Positions 21,979 to 34,644 of a stretch of 64,000 nt of DNA are shown piece after piece. The position numbers and the translations under genes are program-made. The stretch's first letter is position 1. Each line of letters opens with the position of its first letter. Origin of the DNA: Castanea sativa (Eukaryota > Streptophyta > Magnoliopsida > Fagales > Fagaceae); NCBI RefSeq assembly GCF_040712315.1, contig NC_134013.1:80854001-80918000 (forward strand), in the 5' to 3' direction. The notes beneath the pieces are model-generated. The model searched no databases. It worked only from the letters and a program-made list of their open reading frames with translations, and was not told where the DNA came from.

Positions 21979-22056
21979 TGAAGGAAAGTATAGGTAGTGT
22001 ACGTTACAAGCTAGCTAGGAGATATTGCTTTGAGCTTTGAAATAAGAGTGGACATG

Positions 22057-22064
22057 TATTTATA
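22057..22064 (-). promoter_or_regulatory. TATA box of chitinase copy A
   Basis: TATAAATA on the minus strand, about 80 bp before the ATG. It gives a short leader of about 50 nt and is preserved in copy B at 61681-61688. Confidence 0.75.
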
Positions 22065-24230
22065 GCCTTTTTCTTTGCCTTTTCTTTTTATCTCTTATTA
22101 GTTTGTTTTAATTCTGAGTATTTGATTGATTGGTTCTTGGATCATTATATGCAAATTGCGTACAAGATAGTGTGTTTGAACTTTGAACATTCCTTATGAA
22201 CTGTTTAAATGAAGACTTCTGACTTCTTAGAGAGATTATTGCAGCTAGCTAGTTGATGATGCCGTGTCGGCGTGATCTAAATATATGATCTATATAGTTC
22301 CGTTTTTGACTAACTATAATTATATGTTTACATTTATATTGTACTATCTATCAATGTAAGATTCTAATTAAGATTTCCATGGTAGACTCTGAATGAACTT
22401 TTTTATAAATAAATAAAAATAAATAAAAAATAAAAAAACATTGTCGATAATATAATTGTATGTAACATTGTCCACATTTGTAAAAAGATAGACCAAGAGT
22501 TTCAATTTTTTTTTCTTCATCTTATCTTTCATCGATCTGAACCCAAAAATTGATATTTGAATACATCACATATATTCTATAGTCCATTCCAACTATGAAA
22601 TTTCAAGACATCAAATTTCATCTGATTCACAAACTATATGATCTCAAGAAACTTTTTAACTCAATCAAGTCCATATAATTTTGAAATCAATCTACTTCAT
22701 AAATAAATAAGTCAATAACAGCAAGGATATTTTCAGTTTTGTACCACTTGGTTGTGACCACGCTAGTGTGTGGAGCTCCAAAATTGGCTGATCAAATTAA
22801 ACACATGCACGGAGAATAAACTTTGAAGAAAGGGATTCTATAAAGCCAATGCCTACCCAACAGGTGCAGTATGGTCCCAACCAGCCCTCCTACAAAGTGG
22901 ATGCCGTAACTTTAATGTGACAGTACTATATCGATCTGAATTTCTGATATTTGCTATTTGTAGAGAGGCTATAAAAGAACCCTACTGCGTGCCTTATCTG
23001 CTATCAAGGTCAAGGCTCCAATTGAATACACCTTTGAGTGCAGAACAGAAGCTAAGGTTTCTCTCATACCTTAGGTGTAGAGGCCATTCAAGCCAATAAA
23101 ATAGATGGGGAAAAATCATCTCACAGATTATAAGTCAGTCATGAGCTGCCTAACTGGTCCATTTTGTTTATAGCACAAGACATCGAGGCTTTATTGAGTA
23201 AATGATAAACATTGTTCCACACACCTTAATTCATACACTTTTATACAGAATTGAAAAAAATATTATAGTACCTTACTTCATACACTTTTATACACAATTG
23301 AAAAAAATATTAAAGTGTGTAAAAGCTTATGCCTTAAAGTGTGGGTAATAAACACACACTTTAATGAGTAACTAGTGTGAGTTGCACATGCAAGGCACGT
23401 GCAGACCCTTTAGTGAAAAAATTAATATAGATTTTTTTTGTTGAAGAAGTATGAAATCAAGTGATTAAATTTAAAATGGCTATTTGAATATCTATGTACT
23501 ATGACAATTACTTAGAACTTATTTACTAAATGTAATATCTACTCACTAAAAAATGCTACAAAGAATTATAATGAATGTCATTGTCTTTCTACAATATTAA
23601 AATTTTCGCAATGAATAATAATATTTGCTACAATTTTTTTGAAGATCTTCATTAAACTAAATATTTGCGATCATCTATAATGAAAATTTTGTTTTTCATA
23701 TTTAATTCTTTATTATCTTATTTTATGAGTTTAACTACGATTTTTAGCTTACTTATTTTTAATGAATACCCTTGTAAGCGGGAAAATAAATTTAAAAAAA
23801 AAAAAAACAAAAGACATATGTCATCAAAGTTTCTATTAGATAAAATTATAAATGTAAAAGATTTAAACCTAATAAATTAGTGTTCTCTAGGTAACAAACA
23901 GACTACCATATATCATCATTCTAACTTTCCGAGCATGACTACCAGTCTACCACATAAAATTCAAAATACACAGAAATTTTTCGGGACATTAAAATTTAGT
24001 AGAAATATATTAGACATTTCACAATGGAATATTTTAGTAATTATAAGATTTTGTTAGGGTTTAACTAAGAGAGAAATAATAGGGGTATATGCTCATTTAT
24101 AAAATATAAATGATGAAATTATTCAACTTTAGTTTAGGGGGGAATGCAACTACCCCAAACATAAAGGAGAAAAGTGTTACTTTGTCAATTTGTGTGTGTG
24201 TGTAAAACAGTATGTGTGTGTGTTTTTATT
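22065..24230. other. Chitinase upstream region and unique spacer
   Basis: Duplication similarity ends near 22678. Beyond it I see no gene. Near 23225-23330 a ~57-bp block ('ttcatacacttttatac...') occurs twice in tandem. The rest is AT-rich and unassigned. Confidence 0.55.
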
Positions 24231-24303
24231 TTTATTTAAAAAAAAAAAAAAACTTGAAACAATGTGTAAAAAATATCAACCTAAAAATATTATGCATTAA
24301 AAA

Positions 24304-24990
24304 ATGAATTTTAGTTCAACAAATTGAATAAACTAAAAAAAAAGTCTAGAAACAGAACAAAAAGTCACGATATTTTTAGCTTTATTTTTAGCTATGGTGG
24401 GTCCTAGTATGATATTTTACTATTTTATTTTAGAGTAATGTTACGTCCACAATATTTTCATAATAAATCTTAGGTGGTAAATTGCTACTGGTTTTAAATT
24501 AGACTAACCACTTTTAACCGTGCATTTAAAAATAAAATAAAAAGGCAATTGAAGAAAATTGTGCATAAAACAATGAGTTTTAGCTTACTAAATTTGACTA
24601 AACAAAAAAAGAAGTATAGGAACACAACAAAATGTCACATAAAAAAAAAATTTTAGGAATATAACAAAATGTCACAACATTTTCGTAATATTTTTTATTT
24701 CTAGCTATGGTAGGTCCAAATTTGATATTTTATTATTTAATTTTTACATTCACAGCATTTTCACAACAAATTTTAGGTAAAAAATTATTACAGGTTTTAA
24801 AATTATGCATTAAAAAAAAAAAACAAAAAAAAATACAAGAAAATCATATGTGAAATGTACAGTGAATTTTGGCTCACCCAATTTGACTATATATACTAAA
24901 AAAGAAGTCTAAGAATACAACAAAATATTAAAACATTTTCACAATACTTTTATTTTTAGGATCTGAATAGATATATTTTATTTTATTTGA
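24304..24990 (+). repeat. Degenerate tandem repeat, period about 270-290 bp
   Basis: Related blocks start at 24304, 24573 and 24864 (each like 'gaattttagctcaccaaatt' followed by 'agaagtctaggaacacaac'), then 'ttttagctatggtaggtcc' and 'gatattttactattttattt'. Weaker copies of the second half recur near 25255 and 25670. The units contain ends resembling the MITE family at 24989, so the array may have grown from nested MITE copies. Confidence 0.6.
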
Positions 24991-25159
24991 GAAAAATGCT
25001 ACATCCATAACATTTTTAGAAAAAATTATAAATGATAAGTTTTTATTGGTTTTAAATTGAACCCACTACTGATATTACTTTTTAATCCTTCAAAAATACC
25101 TTACTAGATAAAATTTGTTACAAAATTATTGTGAAAATGTTGTGGACATAGCATTTCTT
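24989..25159. mobile_element. MITE with MULE-like features, third copy
   Basis: Left end GAGAAAAATGCTACATCC and right end with 'ttgtggacatagcatttc', matching the family at 16733 and 38583. The T-rich flanks do not allow the 9-bp duplication to be proved. Confidence 0.7.
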
Positions 25160-25782
25160 TTTGTTTTATTTTGTTTTGATCTATAAAGAACTGAGATCTT
25201 ACGATTGTGAAAATATTGTGACAAGAAGAAGATGTTATAACATTTTCATAATACATTTATTTTTAGTTGTGATTGGTCTCAGACTCTTATTTTATTATTT
25301 TATTTTGACCTTTAAAAAATTGACACCTCAATAATTATGAAAATATTGTAAAAATTTGTTGCGTCAGTGTAATTGTATATGCACATATAATATTTAAAAG
25401 CACAAGCAAAACTAGCGTATTGTGAAAAAAAAAAAAAGAAGGGCCAGAACGTGCAAATTGTCAATAATTGTGAAAATATTGTAAGAATTTGTTAAGTCAG
25501 TGTATCTGTACATACACATATAAATATTTAAAAGAAAAGACAAAAACAACACAACCAAAATTGGATTACTGTGGCTTGTGGAAAAAAAAAAAAAAAAAAC
25601 TAATGATCTATGTTGTGAAAGTGTTGTGAAAAATATTGTGGATGTAGCACTTCTTTTATCATAATAACTTCAGTTTTAGTTGTGGATGATTCTAGTATGA
25701 CATTTTATTTTAACCTATAAGAAATTAACATATCAACAATTGCAAAAATATTGTGACAATTTATTGTGTTAACTAACAGCTT

Positions 25783-25834
<52 letters not shown>

Positions 25835-28480
25835 GAGTGGACAAGACGGTATTACCCCAAAAAAAAGCAGAAAAAAAATAGAGAAAAGAAAAGAAAAGAA
25901 AGTAGTGGGAAAAAAAAAACAAAACAAAAGCAACAACAGTGCAGAGGTTGAAACCAAATGTGTACAATGCAGAGCACTGTAGCTACAATGCTCATTGAAC
26001 AAACCAAATTGGCACAATAGCAACCGTTCAAAACTTCGAAAAAAAAAAAAAAAGGACTCAATAAACCAAATGTGTACTGTAGGGACATTGGTGCTTTTTA
26101 TATAGCAAATAGATAAGAGGTAAATTCAAAACATAGCCCTCCCAACTAATTAATAGGCTTCCACTTGTAAGCTTTCGTGGCTGATTCAATGTCCAACCTC
26201 CCTTTGTTGGGTTATTAGTGATGTACACATAGATTGTCTTGTTATTTTTTTTTTTCTTTCTTTTTAATAAAATTTAGCTACAAAATTGATTATAACCTTA
26301 AACTAAAATTTTGCTCAATAAAATAATAATTACTATATATTTTTAAAATATAACCGTTAAATTTCATGTTTTTTACTTTCTCAGTACACATGTTAAATTT
26401 TATGTCAATTGAATATTATTTACTATATTTTCTATAAGCTTATATTTTATGCATAATTTTTAACTACAAAAATTTGCAATTTAAACAATTTATTGATGAC
26501 ATGACTATTGATCTTTAATTTTTTAGAAATTTTGCAAGTATGGAGTTTAGAAGAAGAAGATGTAATCTAATATTAGTGAATTTGTCAAAATTCATCTCCA
26601 ATAAAAAGATATTATGTAAGATTATAACTAATTTTATAGCTAAACTGTCTTTTTTTTTTTAGTTTCTCTCGTTTTTTTTTTTAGGATTTTTTGTTTGGAG
26701 ATGAGAGAGACACAAAAGTGAGCAAAAATACATTTTTGCCCTCATTTGTAACAGAGATGGGTTATAGAAACCTAATGGTGCAAACCTTAGGAAGGTAAAG
26801 TGACACTTTTCAAACCACGGGTAGGCAACGTGAATTTAGACCAAACCACAGGTGAGTTTAGTGTAATTACCCTTAAAAAGAAAAAAGTTTAAGAAAAATT
26901 TTATTTAACTGGACTTTTGAAGGAATGTAACTTACAACATTGATAATGAGATTATTATATAACAATTTCAAAATAAAAAATTTTGCAGAAGAAAATTGTA
27001 AGATATTTAATATTTGCGTATGTGTGTGTGTGTGTTTTTTTTTTGTTAGTCAATATATAAACTTCTATTTTTACTAGATTTTGTATAATCTAAGTTTCTT
27101 AATAATTACTATCAAAAAAATTCTTGGAACCACCACTGCCAATGGGTCATGGCCCATGGGGTGGTGGCTTGGTCGTGGTGGCGTGGGTTGTGGTAGGCAT
27201 GGGTTTTATGGGGTGGGCGCGGGTTGGGGGATGTGTGGGTTTGGCGTGGTTCAGAATTTTTGTTGTGTTATGGTGTTTGTGGATGTGTGAGTTTTAGCTG
27301 TGATGTTGGTTGTGTGGGTCGGAATGTGATTGTGTGAGTTTGATGTTGGCCGTGTGGGTTGGAATGTGGCTGTGTAAGTTTGAATTTTTCAATTTATTTC
27401 GATTTTTTCTTCGTATCCCAAATTGGGTGTAACAAAATGACTGAATCCTTTTCCTGTCTATTCAGGCTTGGTTCCGTGAGTTCAATTGTATGTTTACCAT
27501 TCAGCTTAATCCAAAGCACAATATCTAATGCTTGAATTGATAGGCTTTCTGTCTTCTTTTGCTTCTTTTGACCCAAAGCACAATACCATTCAGCTTGATC
27601 CAAAGAAGCTTTATAGCAATAAAAGTTCTCTAATGATCTGTGTATTAATTAATCGTCGAAGTGTGGAACCAGTCCTAACTCTCCAAAGCAGAGCCATATG
27701 CAATGGCAGATTCTCACACCATTAAGAAATCATTGCAATTTTCAATATCACATTTCTGTCAACACCAATCAAGAAGAAACTTTCAAAATTGATAAATTTA
27801 GGTAGTGCTAGAACACTTGCAGGCAAAATTATTCCTCACAGAGGTTGTGAACCACTTCAAGTTGCCAAATGTAATAAAATCCTGCACCCAGTGACCCAAG
27901 TGAAGTTTAAAACTAGTAAACTAGTCTTAAAGTTCAATATACTTCTTTCAAGACTCATTCTGCACTGAGTTTAAATGTGCAAATCAGTGAAAGAGCACCC
28001 ATCAAAAATAAAATCCCACACATTTTAGTTAATAACAAATAATATTGCTATAGGGGGAATGCACATGCTAAAAGTTTCTCAGGGGAGCATCAATTCTCAT
28101 TCACAAACTCAGATGCAAGTACTCAAAAGATGTAACAGATTATTGACTAAGAAAAATATTTCGATATGAAAGACAATGTATTAGACGATCTAATGCTATA
28201 AAGCCTCCAATGGATGTATTGATTTCAAGTGGTGGTAATTTGAGTATCCAATTTTTAGAAGTCAGCACAATACAAACTCATTTGTTTACTACGGGGAAGA
28301 GGTTAAGCCCAGACTCATAAACCTAAGTACTGTTGTTTTACTCCCTATAATATTATATTACAGAAGACCTTTCTCAGACTGTCAACTGAAACTCTAATTG
28401 TAAATCGTTGTTCCCCTCAGAAGAGAAATTTCTGCGTGGGCCTCCACCACCGTTGCCCCTAGTCCTTCTTACCATATGTC
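25160..28480. other. Noncoding spacer with low-complexity tracts
   Basis: No gene recognised. It includes repeat relics around 25230-25710, an (ATA)n tract at 25788-25829, A-rich 25858-25935, and a G/T-rich strand at 27130-27385 with a 41-bp unit ('gatgttggttgtgtgggtcg') repeated twice at 27301-27382. Confidence 0.55.
25788..25829 (+). repeat. (ATA)n microsatellite
   Basis: About fourteen uninterrupted ATA units. It produces spurious poly-Asn and poly-Ile/Tyr frames. Confidence 0.95.
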
Positions 28481-28483
28481 CAT

Positions 28484-30177
28484 TTAATGGCGAGAGTTGA
28501 TGCAGATTGACCACCACCAGCCGATCCATTCCTCTTTGCAGACACCATCAGCAGCAGAATTAGACTTCTTTGTGGACAAATAATCCTGCACTCTTGTGAC
28601 AAAAACAGTAAAAATAGCAGCTAAAATTAATGTTTCGAGGATGCAATATGCATGCACCTCCACCCTTATAAAGGGACTTAACACCCTCATTCCTGATAAT
28701 CTCTGCAAATGCATGCATTGAACTCTGATACTTAACTTCTCCAGAGGTCATCATCATCCTCCTACTTGCAGTGTCCAATGGGTAAGTTGCCATCTTTTGA
28801 CAAACTGCAACTCCCACTGCCATTACTGATGAAGCCAAGAAGTCTTCCCGCAATAACAGCAAGTGTAATTCAACATAATTCTGTATAATGAATGGATTGC
28901 TATTTCACACTTATCAGCAATAGCAAAACCTTTAAAAAAAAATCTCTGAATCACATGAAATGAAGATGCCACTTAGACAATTAAAATTAAAAATATTGGG
29001 AAAGCCAAATGTAACCAAAAGCAAAAGAGAGAGCGAAAGGAATTTGTCAAGAAACACTTGGAAAAAATAAATCAAGGGTGACCTTGTTTGTAAAAAAGCA
29101 ATGCATGCTGGGTATAGGGGTTATGAATGTCATCAAGGAAATAACCCCAATGACACTAAATTCTCATGTTTGCACTGACCTGCGACCGGAGCCTGAGTAA
29201 CATGAGGATAACGTGTATGCCAAAGTGGACCCCATTACTTAATAAGCTTTTACAACATGAGATAGCAAATCCACGGTACAGTCCAGCAATGCCATCTGCT
29301 CTTATAGTTTTTTTGTAGACATCAATCAAACCTTCGAATTGCCTTTCTTCAATCTTATTGCTTGTCTTGATATCATTGGCTAGGCGAGTCCGGGCATAAT
29401 GCAGGGGATAAATAACAAAATGAGATGCTAAATTAGCAAAAATTCCTCCTCCCAAGCCTCCGAGTAACCATTTCCAGTAGCCATCTTTGTCTTTCTTGAA
29501 ATTGGTTAAAGTCAGAAAATAGTTGTTAAGGCCAAAGCTTATTACCTGTTGTACATATAAATACTGTGGATTTAATATACAAGATTAAGATGAGACAAAG
29601 AAGAAATAAACAACAAAAACATCTACAAATTTCTAATTATCAAAATCAAGTTTAAGAAGCACAGTTAATGGACAATAAGTTATAAAAGAAAAGATTGCTG
29701 AAAATTTACTCTAAAGGAAACGTCGCTGATGACAATAGGGATGTAGCCTCTCCAAAGGGATATGAAGCCTTCATTACTGATTGTTCTGGCGAAGCAGTTC
29801 ACAATTCCTTTATAAGGCTTAGGTAGTCTACCTGACTTGATCATCTCATCTTGGCACTGGATTAGGAGTTTCACTCTCCCTATTGGAGCAGTTAGCACCC
29901 CAAAAAGAACACGAAATGATACCAAAAATATATGAGATGGATAAGCAGACTTATGCTTTTCCAGTGGAGCTCTTACAAATACTGGTAGCAGAGGTGAAGC
30001 AAGTTAGGAGGCAGAGCTAGCAGTTTTGTGCAATATGTCGATCGCATATCCACCAGCACTGGGAATGTTTTGTAAGCTTGAAGTCCAAGCTTGATGGTTA
30101 GGAGAGTGCCTGATGGATAGGTAAGGTTGCACTCTTATCTTCTGGATTACAAATGGAAGTTGTGGCCCATCTGCCAT
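28484..30177 (-). pseudogene. Mitochondrial ADP/ATP carrier pseudogene
   Basis: Read from ATG 30177: MADGPQLP and PSAGGYA match the presequence region of plant adenine nucleotide translocators, which exchange ADP and ATP across the inner mitochondrial membrane. Exon 1 is 30177-29710, exon 2 is 29545-29180 (KDKDGYWKW, YARTRLANDIK, GIAGLYRGF), exon 3 begins 28847 (YPLDTASRRMMMTSGE, SLYKGGGA). Introns 29709-29546 and 29179-28848 are in phase 0. Upstream, 'ttcttgcag' before the ATG suggests a 5'-UTR intron. Damage: TAA at codon 58 (30006-30004), the exon 3 acceptor reads GG where AG is expected (28849-28848), Arg lost from the RRRMMM signature, Glu to Gly in APIERVK, and a frameshift near 28640. 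Three such defects make it a clear relic of a spliced gene, not a retrocopy. Confidence 0.88.
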
Positions 30178-30314
30178 TTTCGCAACTCAATTTGGCAACC
30201 TGCAAGAACATTAACAAATCAGACAATAAGGGAAGCAAAATAAGGAAAAAGGATAACTCTTAAAATATTAAAAAAAATTCACAAAGCTAATGAAAGCATA
30301 AATGACATGCTTAT

Positions 30315-30506
30315 TGTTAGAAATACTGAGTTCAATAGTATTGTATTTCACACTGAAAGAATATACATGAGTGCCTTTATATAGGAGGCATATGAGTGCA
30401 ATACAAGTAAATATGAGTGTAGTACAAGTAAGAGTGATATACAAGTAAGAGTGCTTTACAAGTAAACTAGTTGGGCCTAAAGCCCACAACATTATACATA
30501 TTAACA
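30315..30506 (-). repeat. Copia LTR, 3' end of array
   Basis: 192 bp, TGTTAATATG...TTCTAACA on the minus strand, next to the polypurine run (minus gggggGC, plus 30507-30513). Confidence 0.92.
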
Positions 30507-30519
30507 GCCCCCCTCAAAC

Positions 30520-33500
30520 TCAAGGTGGATGTGAGACCAACTTGAGGTTGTCAACCAAAGTACGAAGGCGTCCCGTAGGATGTGACTTGGTGAAGATATC
30601 TGCAAGTTGATCTGTAGAGGAGACTGATATTAGCTTGAGAGCACCATGGACAAGATGATAACAGATAAAATGACAATCGATCTCGATGTGTTTAGTCCAT
30701 TCATGGAAGACATCATTGTAAGCAATATGAATGGCACTCTTGTTGTCACAATAAACAAGATAATAATGGATAAAATGACAATCGATCTCGATGTGTTTAG
30801 TCCGTTCATGGAAGACATCATTGTGAGCAATATGAATGGCACTCCTGTTGTCACAATAAAGAGGAGTAGCAGAGGATGTAGACACACCTAAGTCTTTGTC
30901 GTAGCCAAAGAAGCTTAGATGTGGTATTAGCAAGGGCACGATATCCTGCTTCAGTACTGGAACAGGCCACATGAGTTTGTTTCTTGCTTAGCCAAGAAAT
31001 CAGAGAAGAACCAAGAAGAAAGCAATAACCAGTGGTGGACCTGCGATCAGTGGGATCTCCTGCCCAATCAGCATCAGAAAATGTACGTAGAACAAGAGGA
31101 GACTGAGCAGAGTAGAAAAGACCATGGAAGAGAGTGCCCTTTAGGTACCGAAGAATGCGCAGAACAGTAGCATAGTGAGTCGATCGTGGAGCAGACAGAT
31201 ATTGGCTCACCTGGTAAACAGCATAGGAAATGTCTGGACGAGTAACAGTGAGATAAACTAGGCCGCCAACTAAGCGTTTGTAAAGAGAGGAATTAGACAA
31301 TGGTTTCCCCCCTGAGGGAGTCAAATGCGCATTAAGCTCAACTGGAGTGTCAACAGTCTTGCTATCAATGAGTCCAGCTCTAGACAAGAGTTCAAAGGCA
31401 TACTTGGCTTGTGTAATGTAAAGTCTATCTGTAGAATGAGTGATTTCAAGACCCAAGAAGTAGCTGAGATGTCCAAGATCTTTCATCTCAAACTGCTGAC
31501 TGAGAAAATCCTTAAGTTCTTGAATGCCACTAGGGTCATCACCAGTTATGATCATATCATCCACATACAGGAGAAGTAAAATAGTGCCTTTGTCAGTACG
31601 ACGAAGAAATAAGGCAGAATCATAATGACTGGCCATGTAACCCAAGCGAGAAATGGTAAAGCTGAATTTGGCAAACCAAGCTCGTGGAGCTTGTTTAAGG
31701 CCATAAAGTGCACGTCGAATGTGACAAACCTTGTTTGATTCAATAGAGAGGTCAGGAGGAGGTTGCATATAAACTCCTTCACTTAAATTCCCATTAAGGA
31801 ATGCATTTTTGACATCCATCTGGAAAAGATCCCATTTACTGGCAACAGCTAAGAGGGCACGAACAGATGAGATACGAGCAACCGGAGCAAAGGTTTCTTC
31901 ATAATCAATCCCATACTCCTGTGTAAAACATTTTGCAACAAGACGAGCTTTGTAGCGCTCAATGGACCCATCAAAGCGAGTCTTAATCTTGTAGATCCAC
32001 TTACAACCAACCACAGATTTCCCAAGGGGGAGAGTGACCAAGTCCCAAGTATGGTTTTTAGATAATGCATCAAGTTCCTCTTTCATTGCAATCTGCCATA
32101 AAGGGTCAGTGGAAGCCTCACGATAGGTGTGAGGCTCTTGCAGTGTAGCAAGGGCAGTGTAACAATGATAGTCAAGTAAATGTGCAGGAATGGACCTTAC
32201 CCGAGTTGAGTGACGAGGTGAAATGTGATCTTCAGGCGGAGCAGGAGTAGAGGACCCAAGATCAGGGTTGGGTAGCTCGTCTTCAACCTGTTCATCTTCC
32301 ACCTGTTCATTAAAAGGGGAACTAGGAAAGGGATCAAGGATATCTGGTGGTTGGATAGAGAAGTCAATAGGAGAATCAGGAGCAGCTACAGGAGGATTAG
32401 GATCAGCTATAGGAGGGTCAGGAGCAGCTACAGAAGGAATATGTGTATCATCTGGAAATAGATCTAAGACAGAAGAGGAAGATAGAGAAGCACGGAAATG
32501 AGAGAGCTCGACAAAGAGGCGATGTTCCCAAAAGACAACATTGCGGGAGATACGAATACGATGAGAAATAGGATCATAACACCGATACCCCTTTTGAGTT
32601 TCGCCATAGCCAAGAAAACAACAAAGTCTTGACCTAGGCTCAAGTTTGTTATGCTCATGTGGTTGAAGAAGAACGAAACAAGCAGAGCCGAATGAGCGAA
32701 GGTGGTGATAGTCTGGAGGTAACCCAAAGAGACACTCATATGGAGTTTGATTTTGGATGATAGGACTGGGAATGCGATTAATAGCATGAACAGCATGAAG
32801 AGCAGCTTCGCCCCAAAAAGGAGCAGGAACTTTGGCAGAGAGAAGAAGAGCACGAACAGTGTCAAGAATATGACGAAGTTTTCGTTCGGCTCTACCATTT
32901 TGTTGAGAGGTACCTGGACAAGTTAGTTGATGAACAGTGCCATAGGAATGCAAAACAGCTTGGAAAGCATATTGAGTGTACTCAAGAGCATTATCAGATC
33001 GAAAAATTTTGATAAGTTTAGAAAATTGAGTTTCAACCATTTTTGCAAAATTAAAATACACTTGCAATAATTCATAACGATGTTTCATATTAAAGATCCA
33101 GCTATAGCGAGAGTAATCATCAACAAAGACAACAAAATATCGAGATCCACCAATACTAGAGATAGAGGAAGGTCCCCAAACATCAAAATGAATAAGGTCA
33201 AAGATATCAGTGGATATAGATTCACTAGAATTGAAAGGCAAAGCTGGTTGTTTTCCTAACTGACATGAAACACAATCAAAATTTTCTATAGACACTGAAC
33301 CTAACAAACCTCTAGAAGCTAATTGTTGTACACGGGAAGAAGATGTGTGACCAAGTCGAGCATGCCAAAGTGCAAGGGAAGGAATAGAAGAAACTGCAGC
33401 AGCTGCGGCAATAGAAACAGGAGCAACAAGTGGAAGACAAAGGTTATCCACGGGAAACATACGCCCAACTCTGGGACCGGTCCCTAGCTCCTGTCCCGTC

Positions 33501-34108
33501 CTTGGATCCTGCACAACACACCCAGAATAATCAAATATAATTCGATAACCCAACTCAGCTAATTGTCCCACAGAAAACAAATTGTAAGAAAGGTCAGGAA
33601 CATTAAAGACCCTAGGAATAGAGAGGTTGGAGGTTGAAACGGAACCTATATTATGACCAAACATTGTGGAACCATTTGCTGTACGAATAGTAAGAGGGTG
33701 TGGTGTAGGTTGAAGTTCAGAAAATAAGGACGAGTGAGGTGTCATGTGATTGCAACAAGCAGAATCCATAAGCCAAGAGGAAGGAGACATACCAGATAAA
33801 GCTGAGAGAGAAGAGGAATAAGATGCATTACCAACCATACGAATGACATTGGCGATGATGTTTTTAAGGTCATCTATGGACATGGTGAAAGTGCGACCTG
33901 AAGACTGAGACTGTGCAGAGACAGAAGCCATTGGTTGGACACTCTCAGTGGTAGCAATAGTGGCAGCAGAAATTGAAACAACTGATTTATTGCGCTGATA
34001 GCAAGTCTCAATATTATGGCCAAAATGTTTGCAAAAAATGCAAAAACGTTTGCTGGATTGTCGGCGACGATTGTTGCAAAAGGAAGAAGACCTGTCCTTA
34101 TTCTTCAT
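30520..34108 (-). pseudogene. Copia polyprotein, gag nearly absent, frameshifted in RNase H
   Basis: ATG 34108 opens a 1085-codon frame. It starts at the nucleocapsid knuckle (C23-x2-C26-x4-H31-x4-C36); no capsid domain precedes it. Next come protease WLMDSACC (D115, with Ala where DSG is usual), the GAG-pre-integrase HARLGH...CVSCQ, integrase (FDVWGP, FRSDNALEY, QQNGRAER), then RT with WDLFQMDVKNAFLNG and catalytic YVDD, and the start of RNase H. An 8-bp deletion near 30900 relative to the 43431 element shifts the frame. The rest of RNase H (to SHPP, 30520) is in the new frame and holds a 35-codon tandem duplication. Confidence 0.92.
30660..30869. repeat. 105-bp tandem duplication in copia RNase H
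   Basis: Two copies of a 105-bp unit ('gataaaatgacaatcgatct' begins at 30664 and 30769), in frame (35 codons), with a few differences. The element at 43431 has a single copy. Confidence 0.93.
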
Positions 34109-34494
34109 TTAGAAGCAAAATATGCAAAAATAGATTGCAAAAATGAAATCTACGTGAAAAACTGGGTAAGGAGCACCTAGACTACAAAAAAAAAAGTCAA
34201 CCCTGGAGAAAAGTCAACGGTCAAAGTCAACCTTTAAGTCAAAGTCAATGTGGGTCAACGATGACGTGGCGGGTGATGTTTGGAAGAGGCAGTGTAGAAA
34301 GAGGCAGTGGTCTTTGCAGTGTAAAACTCCTCAACGATGATTGCTACAGGTCCAAAACCCAAGAATGATGTTTGGAAGACGTCGAAGGTTCAATGGCGAA
34401 AGGCTGCAGCAGTTGTTGTGACGGCGGAAGCGATATTGAGAATGGAGTAACACCAATAAAAGACAAGACTGCTAAAAAAAAAGGTGAGAGCAAT

Positions 34495-34507
34495 GGCTCT
34501 GATACCA
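34495..34507 (-). other. Primer binding site (tRNA-iMet)
   Basis: TGGTATCAGAGCC on the minus strand, directly after the middle LTR. This matches the 3' end of plant initiator methionine tRNA. An identical site is at 34930-34942. Confidence 0.9.
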
Positions 34508-34644
34508 TGTTAGAAATACTGAATTCAATAGTATTGTATTTCACACGAAAAGAATATACATGAGTGCCTTTATATAGGAGGCATATGAGTGCAGTACAAG
34601 TAAATTAGTTGGGCCTAAAGCCCACAACATTATACATGTTAACA
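34508..34644 (-). repeat. Copia LTR, middle of array
   Basis: 137 bp; shorter than its siblings because one block of the 'cttgtactgcactcatatt' repeats is missing. The primer site is adjacent at 34495-34507. Confidence 0.92.

Larger units (their letters stand above)
1..22678 (+). repeat. Segmental duplication, copy A
   Basis: This segment aligns collinearly and in the same orientation with 50619-62317. Clear anchors are 1-795 with 50619-52840, 2081-3498 with 52840-54098, 13461-16720 with 54099-57500, and 20780-22678 with 60400-62317. Most of the length difference (22.7 kb against 11.7 kb) comes from insertions present only in A, chiefly the gypsy element. Position 1 is already inside the duplicated sequence, so the true left end may lie before the window. 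Similarity stops near 22678, after a shared 'ccatataa'. Confidence 0.93.

Noticed and set aside
25766..26088. Open frames over the ATA tract
   Set aside because: Produced by the microsatellite and A-rich sequence.
30646..30891. Plus-strand frame with repeated units
   Set aside because: It is the shadow of the 105-bp duplication in the minus-strand copia RNase H.
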